From Pseudomonadota bacterium (GTDB taxonomy: Bacteria; Pseudomonadota; Alphaproteobacteria; Rhizobiales; Xanthobacteraceae): a DNA stretch of 11,674 nucleotides. Of this stretch, positions 1-6,608 are shown piece after piece. Position 1 is the stretch's first letter. Every line of letters starts with the position of its first letter. A program made the translations under genes and the position numbers. The stretch is taken from the NCBI GenBank assembly GCA_023431725.1, contig JAEYVN010000344.1, positions 1-11,674 on the forward strand, written 5' to 3'. Under the pieces are notes generated by a model, which saw only the letters and a list, made by a program, of their open reading frames with translations, was not told the origin of the DNA and did not search any database.

Positions 1-476
1 TGGCCGCCGATGGCATCGCCGTCATCACACTACCGGACAATCGGTGGGACCGGGTTGATATCAAGTCCATCGCGCTGCTGCCGAATGTGCTGGCGAAACA
101 GCAGGCGCGGGAGCAGGGCGCCCGCGAGGCATGGTATGTCGCAGCGGATGGTACGGTGACCGAAGGATCGTCTTCCAATGCCTGGATCGTTACTCAGGAC
201 AATGAGGTCGTGACGCGTCAGGCGGACCACGCGATCCTGAGGGGGATTACGCGGACCGTTTTGCTCGACGTCCTGAAATCGCACAACCTCACGCTGCGGG
301 AACGGCCGTTCACGGTCGAGGAGGCACAGGGGGCGCGGGAGGCCTTCATCACGTCGGCTAGCCAGATCGTCATGCCTGTGGTGATGATCGATGGCCGGCC
401 TGTCGGCAATGGAGCGCCAGGGCTTGTCGCCACGGCCTTGCGCCGTGATTTCCACCGGTTTGCCGAGGAATCCTGA
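1..476 (+). CDS. dat: D-amino-acid aminotransferase, 3' part (class IV PLP aminotransferase)
   Basis: Partial gene; the 5' end lies before the window. The reading frame has complete codons from base 3 and gives 157 residues before TGA at 474-476. Family enzymes are about 285 residues, so roughly the N-terminal 45% is missing. Fold type IV PLP aminotransferases of this kind interconvert D-amino acids and 2-oxo acids in the cytoplasm. Visible signatures are VDIKSIALLPN, whose Lys (codon 63-65) fits the PLP Schiff-base lysine, then TEGSSSNAWIV, whose Glu (162-164) fits the residue contacting the pyridine nitrogen, then AILRGITR, and a C-terminal TSASQIVMPVVMIDGRPVGNG. The DIKS motif and the short C-terminus favour D-amino-acid over branched-chain aminotransferase, although the two families are close. 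It sits upstream of hfq, as I recall from related Hyphomicrobiales. Family assignment is strong; exact substrate is inferred. Confidence 0.85.
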   Translation, partial: AADGIAVITLPDNRWDRVDIKSIALLPNVLAKQQAREQGAREAWYVAADGTVTEGSSSNAWIVTQDNEVVTRQADHAILRGITRTVLLDVLKSHNLTLRERPFTVEEAQGAREAFITSASQIVMPVVMIDGRPVGNGAPGLVATALRRDFHRFAEES

Positions 477-681
477 CGATTCGTCGCGCCAAGGTCTTGT
501 CCGACACGCAAGTTGGGCTTGCACGGAATCCCGCTGTGCCATCTAATGCACCCGCCCCAAGTCCTCGTGGGTATTGTGAAGAACGAGGGACGATGCGACT
601 TGGCAATAACTCTAAACTGATCACCTAACAGAAACGTCTCGTGACGCCGAAGTCGCGGGCAAGAAAATGGAAAGCACGGCC
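477..681 (+). other. Intergenic region dat-hfq with weak hfq promoter candidate
   Basis: No gene is supported in these 205 bases. A small hairpin (GCAAG-TTGGG-CTTGC, 508-522) lies 32 bases after the dat stop but has no T-run, so it is at best a weak terminator. A sigma70-like pair, TTGGCA (600-605) and CCTAAC (624-629) with an 18-base spacer, could serve hfq; the -35 is good and the -10 poor. Hfq genes elsewhere often have their own promoter, so this is plausible but unproven. Confidence 0.3.
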
Positions 682-939
682 ATGGCAGCCGAACGAACTC
701 AGAATCTCCAGGACACCTTCCTCAACCACGTCCGCAAGGCCAAAATCCCGCTCACGATTTTTCTGGTGAACGGGGTGAAGCTCCAGGGCGTTGTCACTTG
801 GTTCGACAACTTTTGTGTGTTGCTGCGACGGGATGGACACTCGCAGCTTGTGTACAAGCACGCCATCTCCACCATCATGCCTGGCCATCCGGTCCAGCTT
901 TTTGAAGGTGCAGAAGAAGGCGCAGGAGAAAAAGGCTAG
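682..939 (+). CDS. hfq: RNA chaperone Hfq
   Basis: Encodes the Sm-like hexameric RNA chaperone that binds small RNAs and mRNA A-rich tails and promotes their pairing and turnover in the cytoplasm. From the ATG at 682 it is 85 residues, normal for alphaproteobacterial Hfq. The Sm1 motif ([22 protein letters not shown], read in two parts) and the Sm2 motif [11 protein letters not shown] are both intact, as is the N-terminal QNLQDTFLN. The acidic Gly/Glu tail is short. An in-frame ATG at 667 would add five residues (MESTA). I prefer 682 because GGAAAG (669-674) sits seven bases before it and because recalled homologues begin MAAxRxQNLQD. The stop TAG (937-939) is immediately followed by the hflX start codon, so the two are probably cotranscribed and translationally coupled. 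Confidence 0.97.
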   Translation: MAAERTQNLQDTFLNHVRKAKIPLTIFLVNGVKLQGVVTWFDNFCVLLRRDGHSQLVYKHAISTIMPGHPVQLFEGAEEGAGEKG

Positions 940-2310
940 TTGCAGCCACGTAAACGCGATTCAGTTTCTGACCGGTTGAGTTCGGACTATACGGACAACG
1001 TCACCGGCCGCGCGCTGGTCGTTGGCCCGTATTTGCGGTCTCAGCCGGGGCGCGCCCAGCGTGCCGAACGATCGCCGCAAGCCAGGATCGAGGAGGCGGC
1101 CGGCCTTGCGCTGGCCATTGATCTTGACGTCGTGCAGTCGGGCATTGTCTCGCTGAGCGAGATCCGGCCCGCCACCTTTATCGGTAAGGGCAAGGTCGAG
1201 GAACTCGCCGGTCTGATCAAGACCAGCGAAATCGATCTCGTCATCATGGATTGCGCCCTGTCGCCCGTACAGCAGCGCAACCTTGAAAAGGCCTGGTCGG
1301 CCAAGGTACTGGACCGGACCGGCCTCATTCTCGAGATTTTCGGCAAGCGCGCCCAGACAAAGGAGGGCGTGCTGCAAGTCGAGCTCGCCCATCTGACGTA
1401 TCAGAAGAGCCGGCTGGTCAGGTCCTGGACGCATCTTGAGCGGCAGCGCGGCGGCTTCGGATTTCTCGGCGGGCCGGGCGAAACGCAAATCGAGGCCGAC
1501 CGGCGCATGATCGATGAACGCATCGCGCGCATCGAAGCGGAACTGGACAAGGTCAAAAAGCGCCGCAAGCTGCATCGGGAGAGCCGGCGTCGCGTGCCGT
1601 ATCCCATCGTCGCTCTGGTCGGTTACACCAATGCCGGCAAGTCGACGCTGTTCAATCGCATGACGCGAGCACATGTGCTTGAAGCCGACATGCTGTTTGC
1701 TACGCTCGATCCAACGCTGCGCGCGATCGAACTGCCGCATGGCGCTAAGGTCATCCTGTCCGATACGGTCGGCTTCATCTCCGAATTGCCGACCATGCTG
1801 GTCGCGGCCTTCCGCGCCACGCTCGAAGAAGTCATCGAGGCCGATGTGATCCTTCATGTGCGCGACGTCTCGCATGAAGACAGCGACGCGCAGATGCAGG
1901 ACGTGCAGGAGGTCCTGAAGGAGCTCGGCATCGACGAAGAACGACGCGATCGCGTGATCGAAGTCTGGAACAAGATCGATCAGCTCTCACCCGACAACCG
2001 TATCGCCAGAGAGAATGCGGCCGCGCGCATCGCGCCGGATCACCATCCGGTTCTGGTGTCGGCGCTGACGGGCGAGGGCATTGACACGCTTCTGGCGTCG
2101 ATCGAAGAGCGTCTGTCCGAAACGCGTGTCGTGCTGGACCTCGTGCTCGATGGCGCCGATGGAGCGGGCCTGTCCTGGCTCCATCGCAATACCGAAGTCA
2201 TCGAGAAATCGATTCTGGACGATGGAAAGGTGGCGATCAGTGTTCGCGCCGATCCGGCCAAAGCCGGTCAGGTGCGCGCGCGCTTCGATAAAGTCACCTC
2301 GGATTCCTGA
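940..2310 (+). CDS. hflX: Ribosome-associated GTPase HflX
   Basis: Encodes a 456-residue HflX, a TRAFAC/Obg-type GTPase that binds the 50S subunit and in other bacteria splits stalled or heat-damaged ribosomes. The N-terminal HflX domain carries IGKGKVEEL (about residues 81-89) and MDCALSPVQQRNLE. The glycine-rich linker RGGFGFLGGPGETQIEADRR lies at 170-189. The GTPase motifs are G1 GYTNAGKST (228-236), G3 DTVGF (275-279), G4 NKID (344-347) and G5 SAL (374-376). The start is TTG at 940, directly after the hfq TAG; AGGAG at 924-928 gives an 11-base spacing. The recalled family N-terminus xxPR… matches LQPR here. The last 43 bases overlap the convergent mazG gene. The C-terminal part is complete and all nucleotide-binding motifs are intact, so I expect a working GTPase. 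Confidence 0.96.
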   Translation: MQPRKRDSVSDRLSSDYTDNVTGRALVVGPYLRSQPGRAQRAERSPQARIEEAAGLALAIDLDVVQSGIVSLSEIRPATFIGKGKVEELAGLIKTSEIDLVIMDCALSPVQQRNLEKAWSAKVLDRTGLILEIFGKRAQTKEGVLQVELAHLTYQKSRLVRSWTHLERQRGGFGFLGGPGETQIEADRRMIDERIARIEAELDKVKKRRKLHRESRRRVPYPIVALVGYTNAGKSTLFNRMTRAHVLEADMLFATLDPTLRAIELPHGAKVILSDTVGFISELPTMLVAAFRATLEEVIEADVILHVRDVSHEDSDAQMQDVQEVLKELGIDEERRDRVIEVWNKIDQLSPDNRIARENAAARIAPDHHPVLVSALTGEGIDTLLASIEERLSETRVVLDLVLDGADGAGLSWLHRNTEVIEKSILDDGKVAISVRADPAKAGQVRARFDKVTSDS

Positions 2311-3146
2311 TCCGCATTCTTCGCTGCGGGCTTTTCCGCGCCCTTGGCCTCATCCCACAGCGCATCCATTTCCTGGAGCGTGGCGTCCGAGGGCGTCTTG
2401 CCGCGCTGCGCCAGCGCAGCCTCGATGGCCGCGAAACGGCGTTCGAATTTCGCATTCGTGCCGCGCAGCGACGTTTCTGAATCGACATCGAGATGACGCG
2501 CGAGATTGACCAGCGCGAACATCAGGTCACCAATTTCATCGGCCACCGCATCGCGGTCGCCAGCATCCAACGCACGCTCGATCTCGGCGGTTTCTTCCTT
2601 GATCTTGTCGAGCACCGCACGCGGATCATTCCAGTCGAAACCAACCTTCGATGCTTTTTGCTGGAGTTTCAGCGCACGGGTCAGGGCCGGCAAACCGGAG
2701 GGAATGCCGGCGAGGGCGCCCGCTTCATCATCGATGCCGCGCCGTTGTCGTCGCGCCGCCTTCTCTTCGGCCTTGATCTTGTCCCACAGTCCTTTCACCT
2801 CGTCCGGCGTAAGATGCCGCGTATCGCCGAAGACATGCGGATGCCGGCGGATCAGCTTCTCGGTGATCGCCTGGACGACATCACCGAACGCGAACGCATC
2901 TTGCTCCTGCGCCATGCGCGCATGGAACACGACCTGGAGAAGCAGGTCGCCCAGTTCATCTTTCAGATCGTCAAGATCGTTGCGTTCGATTGCGTCCGCA
3001 ACTTCATGCGCTTCCTCAATGGTGTAGGGCGCAATCGTCGCAAAATTTTGCTTCAAATCCCATGGGCAACCGGTGTCCGGCGTGCGTAACGCCGCCATGA
3101 TCTCAATCAAACGCTGGATATCGCGGGAGGGCTTCAATGTGTTCAC
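2268..3146 (-). CDS. mazG: Nucleoside triphosphate pyrophosphohydrolase MazG
   Basis: Encodes a 292-residue two-domain MazG, which hydrolyses (d)NTPs to the monophosphate and pyrophosphate and is linked to nucleotide-pool cleaning and ppGpp control. Two tandem MazG helical domains are visible. The first has GCPWD (26-30) and the metal motif E44-E45-x2-E48 … E64-x2-D67. The second has E184-E185-x2-E188 … E204-x2-D207, so both metal sites look intact. The start is GTG at 3146-3144; the protein from there begins MNTLKPSRDIQRLIEIM. There is no strong Shine-Dalgarno, and a TTG three codons in is a less likely alternative. The C-terminal tail after about residue 272 (EKPAAKNADQESEVTLSKRART) is polar, and its last 14 codons are antisense to the end of hflX. 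The gene is convergent with hflX and divergent from the DUF937 gene. Confidence 0.95.
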   Translation of the reverse strand: MNTLKPSRDIQRLIEIMAALRTPDTGCPWDLKQNFATIAPYTIEEAHEVADAIERNDLDDLKDELGDLLLQVVFHARMAQEQDAFAFGDVVQAITEKLIRRHPHVFGDTRHLTPDEVKGLWDKIKAEEKAARRQRRGIDDEAGALAGIPSGLPALTRALKLQQKASKVGFDWNDPRAVLDKIKEETAEIERALDAGDRDAVADEIGDLMFALVNLARHLDVDSETSLRGTNAKFERRFAAIEAALAQRGKTPSDATLQEMDALWDEAKGAEKPAAKNADQESEVTLSKRART

Positions 3147-3449
3147 TGGACTTCAAATTACCGAGAGTTCCATACGATCCGGGCTGGGGCGCAAACCAAA
3201 TTGCCCGTGCTGACAAGCAATAGCTGAATGTCATCCAGGTTCTGATTCCATCGAACTTTTTCCGGGACCCTACATTTTAACCGCAGCAATCGCATTTCGG
3301 CCACCACCGAGTGGTGATCTCCCATATGTCCGCACGTCGGCCATTGAAATGGAATTCTGCGGTTGCGAATTCTGCCGCCGATGATCTGCATGCTGGCGAC
3401 TATTCCTGACCCATCTCTACGCTTTTAGCGGCAAATGGAGGCAAGGGAC
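3147..3449. promoter_or_regulatory. Divergent intergenic region with dyad and direct repeats
   Basis: These 303 bases lie between the divergent mazG and DUF937 starts and must hold promoters for both. I see no credible gene. Visible structure is a perfect dyad CACCAC-CGA-GTGGTG (3302-3316), and a direct repeat of GAATTCTGC at 3352-3360 and 3367-3375, spaced 15 bases start to start. The repeat is 75 bases before the DUF937 start and could be a tandem protein-binding site. I cannot assign -35 and -10 boxes with confidence. Confidence 0.35.
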
Positions 3450-4604
3450 ATGTCTACAAATCTCGTTTCCACCGTTATGGAATTCGTAACGCCCGACGTC
3501 ATCCGGAAGGTCGCGGCGGTCCTTGGCATCGACCGCGCCATTGTCCAGAAAGCCGGCGGAGCAGCTATTCCGGCCATTCTGGCGAGCTTGGCAAGCCTGG
3601 CGTCAAAGCCCGGCGGCGCGCAGCAGCTGAGCGAGACTTTGATGCTGCAAAAATCCGGCACGATGGAAAATATCATCAATGCCATCGGCGGAACTGGTCA
3701 ATCGGCGCACGCGGAAGAGGGCGCGGATCTGTTGTCATCGCTGATGGGCAGCGGCGGACTGAACGCGCTCACGTCCGCCATCAGCAGCTATGCCGGGATC
3801 GGCACCGGCAAAAGCGGAACGCTGCTCGGTTTGCTCGGCACGATGGTCATGGGCGCGCTCGGTCAGCAACAGCGCAAGGCCGGTCTCGATGCGAACGGAC
3901 TTGCATCGATGCTGACATCACAGAAGGATCAAATCGCCGCGGCTTTGCCGTCCGGCTTCACCAGCTATCTCAGGGATGCTGGATTTCTGGATACGATTGA
4001 CGGCAACATGCGCCGCACTGCCGAGGCAGCCTCCGCGTCTGCGCGGCGCGTCAGCGATATGGCAGAGCAGGCGACCATGTCCACGGCGCGACGCGCATCG
4101 GTCGCCCCGCAGCGTATGACAACCTGGCCGTACTGGCTGGGTGCGATAGCCATCCTGGCCGGCCTTGGCTGGATGTACATGGCCAATCAAAACCGGCCTC
4201 AAGTGGCTCAGGACACGAGCCGTGAAACGACCAGGCCGGCACCGCAGCCCAGTGAGACGACGGGCGCCGGAACGCCAAATCAGACGGTCGCCGACTTGAC
4301 CGGCCAGTTGACCAGATCCGTTGATGGCATGCGAACGACCTTGCAGGGGATCAGCGATTCCGCTTCCGCCCAGGCCGCCATGCCCAGGCTCCAGCAGATG
4401 ACCGCCGAGCTGGACAAGATCAGCAACGCAACGACCGGTTTGTCGCCACAGGCAAAGTCAGCGGTGGCGGCCCAGGTCGCATCGGCGATGCCGGCGTTCA
4501 ATCAGCTCTGCGATCGCGTCCTTGCCATTCCTGGCGTCGCCGGCGTGGCCAAGCCAGTCATTGAGTCCATGCGAACGAAACTCGAGGCGATGTCGCGCGC
4601 CTGA
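3450..4604 (+). CDS. DUF937-domain protein with central membrane segment
   Basis: Encodes 384 residues from the ATG at 3450; GGAGG (3437-3441) sits eight bases upstream. An earlier in-frame ATG (3435) overlaps that ribosome site and has none of its own. Residues 1 to about 175 resemble the DUF937 family of unknown function: an alpha-helical, Ala/Gly/Leu-rich region with MEFVTPDVIRKVAAVLGID near the start and repeated GLL/SSLMGSGG stretches. A Ser/Arg-rich linker follows, then one hydrophobic segment at about residues 226-245 (WPYWLGAIAILAGLGWMYMA), then a Pro/Thr-rich spacer and a helical C-terminal domain of about 110 residues (VADLTGQLTRSVDGMRTTL…). There is no N-terminal signal peptide, so the N-terminal domain is probably cytoplasmic and the C-terminal one periplasmic. 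This topology is inferred. Function is unknown. The gene stands alone, between divergent mazG and a convergent dehydrogenase gene. Confidence 0.85.
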   Translation: MSTNLVSTVMEFVTPDVIRKVAAVLGIDRAIVQKAGGAAIPAILASLASLASKPGGAQQLSETLMLQKSGTMENIINAIGGTGQSAHAEEGADLLSSLMGSGGLNALTSAISSYAGIGTGKSGTLLGLLGTMVMGALGQQQRKAGLDANGLASMLTSQKDQIAAALPSGFTSYLRDAGFLDTIDGNMRRTAEAASASARRVSDMAEQATMSTARRASVAPQRMTTWPYWLGAIAILAGLGWMYMANQNRPQVAQDTSRETTRPAPQPSETTGAGTPNQTVADLTGQLTRSVDGMRTTLQGISDSASAQAAMPRLQQMTAELDKISNATTGLSPQAKSAVAAQVASAMPAFNQLCDRVLAIPGVAGVAKPVIESMRTKLEAMSRA

Positions 4605-4824
4605 GCGCAAAACGCTCGCGCCAGCCTGCTGGGACAAACCCTGCTCTCACACCGTGAGCAGGGAGGGTTGATTTGCGTCGCGGCTGAAGGCGATCTACCG
4701 ATGCCAACGAGGCGTCTGGGGGAGCAGCCTGAGAAAGCAATTGTCGTTTCGGATTGGATCTGAGTCTGGGGACCCATGACCAAACCGCACTTGCTGCTCG
4801 CGCCCGGACCTTAAGGCATGCTCG
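4605..4824. other. Convergent intergenic region
   Basis: No convincing gene lies in these 220 bases. It contains a terminator-like hairpin (4639-4663). A 12-codon open frame from ATG 4776 to TAA 4814 (MTKPHLLLAPGP) is preceded by GGGGA, but only three bases away. It could be the broken start of a lost gene or chance. Confidence 0.4.
4639..4663. terminator. Possible hairpin terminator after the DUF937 gene
   Basis: Inverted repeat CCCTG-(CT)-CTCAC / GTGAG-CAGGG with an ACC loop and a two-base bulge, 35 bases after the DUF937 stop. The downstream sequence on the plus strand (AGGGTTGATTTG) has only a poor T-run, and the minus strand has none. It is therefore a weak or bidirectional terminator candidate between two convergent genes. 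Confidence 0.35.
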
Positions 4825-5649
4825 TTACGAGCGGTTACCTTCGTGCGGCATGGGGATGCCGTGCCGTATTTTATAGCCCTTGATGACCTCTTTGACCGTT
4901 CCACACAGCGGAAGACTGAGCCGCTTTTCATCCGCCTCGCGCAACACCATCATCATATCCTTTTCAGCCCATGGCACAGGCCGATCCTCTGCGCGCGTAC
5001 TCAACGCCCAGTTCTGCGCGCTGCTGTTGCCGAGCGCTTCTCGCAATGTGTCAGGTGACAGGCCAAATGCCTCTCCCAGCCGAAGCCCTTCGTCATTAGC
5101 GCTCATACAGGCCCATAAGATCAAGTTGTTGACCATCTTCGCCACCTGTCCGGCGCCGAATGGACCGAGATGATAAATGTCTTTCGCGAACGTCCTGATA
5201 ACGGGCTGCCAGCGATCAAACTCGATTTTGTCACCGGCGCCGAGCACCAGGATCTCGCCGGCGGCAAGCGCCACTTCGCCCCGGGTTGTAGGCATATCCA
5301 AGAGCACGATCGGCTGCTCTTTAAGACGCTCCGCCAATCGAAAGGCATAGCTCGGTGTAAGCGTGGATCCGATGGCAACGACCAAGCCGGGACGCGCGCC
5401 TTCGAGCAAGCCACTGTCTCCGAAGAACACCGTTTCGACCTCACTATCGAAGCCGACAACGACGAAAACCAGCTCGCATTCTGCGGCAACGCTCGCCGCA
5501 GTCGACGCGATTTTGACCCCAAGCGATGATGCTGCCTCGCAGGCGGCCGCCGCCGGGTCGAAGCCAACGACTGCATGCTCAGCCGCAATCAGATGACGGG
5601 CCATCGCTCGGCCCATATTGCCTAAGCCTACGATACCAATCGTGCTCAC
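4825..5649 (-). CDS. Beta-hydroxyacid dehydrogenase (3-hydroxyisobutyrate dehydrogenase family)
   Basis: NAD(P)-dependent oxidoreductase of the 6-phosphogluconate/3-hydroxyisobutyrate dehydrogenase family, 274 residues from GTG 5649-5647. This start has AGGA eight bases upstream and places the Rossmann motif IGIVGLGNMGRAMA at residues 4-17. An upstream ATG at 5694 would add 15 residues and has a poorer ribosome site. Catalytic Lys171 lies in GAGQVAKMVNN, with Asn174/175 following, at the family's usual position, and a second conserved lysine sits in WAEKDMMMVL (230). The substrate-binding stretch reads DMPTTRGEVALAAGE (118-132) rather than the common DAPVSGGxxGA, so the substrate is probably not 3-hydroxyisobutyrate itself. 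Relatives oxidise threonate, glycerate/tartronate semialdehyde or other beta-hydroxyacids. It is the last gene of a three-gene minus-strand cluster, 67 bases after the class II aldolase gene. Confidence 0.88.
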   Translation of the reverse strand: MSTIGIVGLGNMGRAMARHLIAAEHAVVGFDPAAAACEAASSLGVKIASTAASVAAECELVFVVVGFDSEVETVFFGDSGLLEGARPGLVVAIGSTLTPSYAFRLAERLKEQPIVLLDMPTTRGEVALAAGEILVLGAGDKIEFDRWQPVIRTFAKDIYHLGPFGAGQVAKMVNNLILWACMSANDEGLRLGEAFGLSPDTLREALGNSSAQNWALSTRAEDRPVPWAEKDMMMVLREADEKRLSLPLCGTVKEVIKGYKIRHGIPMPHEGNRS

Positions 5650-5716
5650 AGTGTTTTCCTCATCAATGATCCGGCAAGGACGCCGCAGATCCATATTTGC
5701 CGCCTGGCGGCGGGCG

Positions 5717-6475
5717 TCAGGCGCGTGACTGAACCCGGCGACAAAGATAATCGAAGTTGATCGAGAACTGCTCAGGACGACTGATGTCGTGCTGGAGCTT
5801 CATTACATCCTTTTCCGAGAAGGGCGTTGACGCCGCACCCGAAGCATCCGAGATCATCTGGATCATTGCAGCGTTCTCAAGCATAAGCATACTGATTACC
5901 GCCTCTGCGATCGATGGAGCGGCGGTAACCGCACCATGTCCTCTCAAAAGAACGGCTCGGTTCTGATCCAGTGCGAGAGCGACGTCCGCTCCCATCTCTG
6001 CAGAGCGGACCAAATTGATCGACGCTTCATAGACATTAAGAGCCTGATAAAACAACGCTCCGGGTTGGCTCGAAGGTGCAAGGGGACGACCGCTGTTGGA
6101 TAGTGCAGTGGCATACACCGGGTGCGTGTGAAGAACACACTGGACGTCTTCTCTCCTTTTATAGATTTCAGTATGGATGTAGACCTCGCTGTGACGTTTA
6201 GCAGTCCCGGCAACAACATTTCCGTCAAGGTCAATCGTCAGGATGTTTTCGAAAGAAATCTCGTCGAGACCAGTGCTGTGAGCCTTCATGAAAAAAAGGC
6301 TCGGGTCGTCGGGTAGTCGCGCCGAAATATGACCGCGCGTGAAATCGTCCTGTCGCTCTGAGACAAGGACCTTTCCAGCCAGTATCAGTTTGCTCTTGAG
6401 CTCCCGGTGACGGTCGTCCAGCTCAATGCGTTGAGCGCTATTGGAGATAGTATGCGTCATGTTCGAATTAGTCAT
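5717..6475 (-). CDS. Class II aldolase/adducin family protein
   Basis: A 252-residue protein of the class II aldolase fold (FucA/AraD/adducin type), a cytoplasmic metal-dependent enzyme that makes a metal-stabilised enediolate. The zinc ligands match His116 and His118 in VLHTHPVYATALS and His180 in LLRGHGAV. The acid/base Glu fits E97 in HSEVYIHTEIY; its 19-residue distance to the first His equals that of FucA. FTRGHISARLP (45-55) and LMLENAAMIQ (197-206) are other family marks. ATG 6475 has GGAG five bases upstream; ATG at codon 6 is a weaker alternative. The DFTRGHIS…FFMKAHSTGLDEI pattern looks nearer to the decarboxylase/hydro-lyase-like members (such as dihydroxyphthalate decarboxylases) than to sugar-phosphate aldolases, but that is recalled, not searched. 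Its operon position between a binding protein and a beta-hydroxyacid dehydrogenase suggests a C-C cleavage or decarboxylation step. Confidence 0.9.
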   Translation of the reverse strand: MTNSNMTHTISNSAQRIELDDRHRELKSKLILAGKVLVSERQDDFTRGHISARLPDDPSLFFMKAHSTGLDEISFENILTIDLDGNVVAGTAKRHSEVYIHTEIYKRREDVQCVLHTHPVYATALSNSGRPLAPSSQPGALFYQALNVYEASINLVRSAEMGADVALALDQNRAVLLRGHGAVTAAPSIAEAVISMLMLENAAMIQMISDASGAASTPFSEKDVMKLQHDISRPEQFSINFDYLCRRVQSRA

Positions 6476-6608
6476 TCAATCTCCACGACGTTTGCGCTGG
6501 CATACTGAACAAATAGCGGACGACCCGTCGGGTGGTGGTCTGCGTCGTTTTTCGTGTGACGTTGAAGTTGTATCGCCTTGAGGTTGAATGAGCGCCCTGA
6601 GGAGTGAA

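Noticed and set aside
961..1875. Long minus-strand open frame (304 codons) antisense to hflX
   Set aside because: It lies wholly inside hflX, whose product has intact GTPase motifs. The antisense product shows no family signature and is the usual shadow frame of GC-rich coding DNA.
3158..3391. Minus-strand 77-codon open frame in the mazG-DUF937 gap
   Set aside because: No ribosome site or recognisable sequence, and it occupies the region that must carry the divergent promoters.
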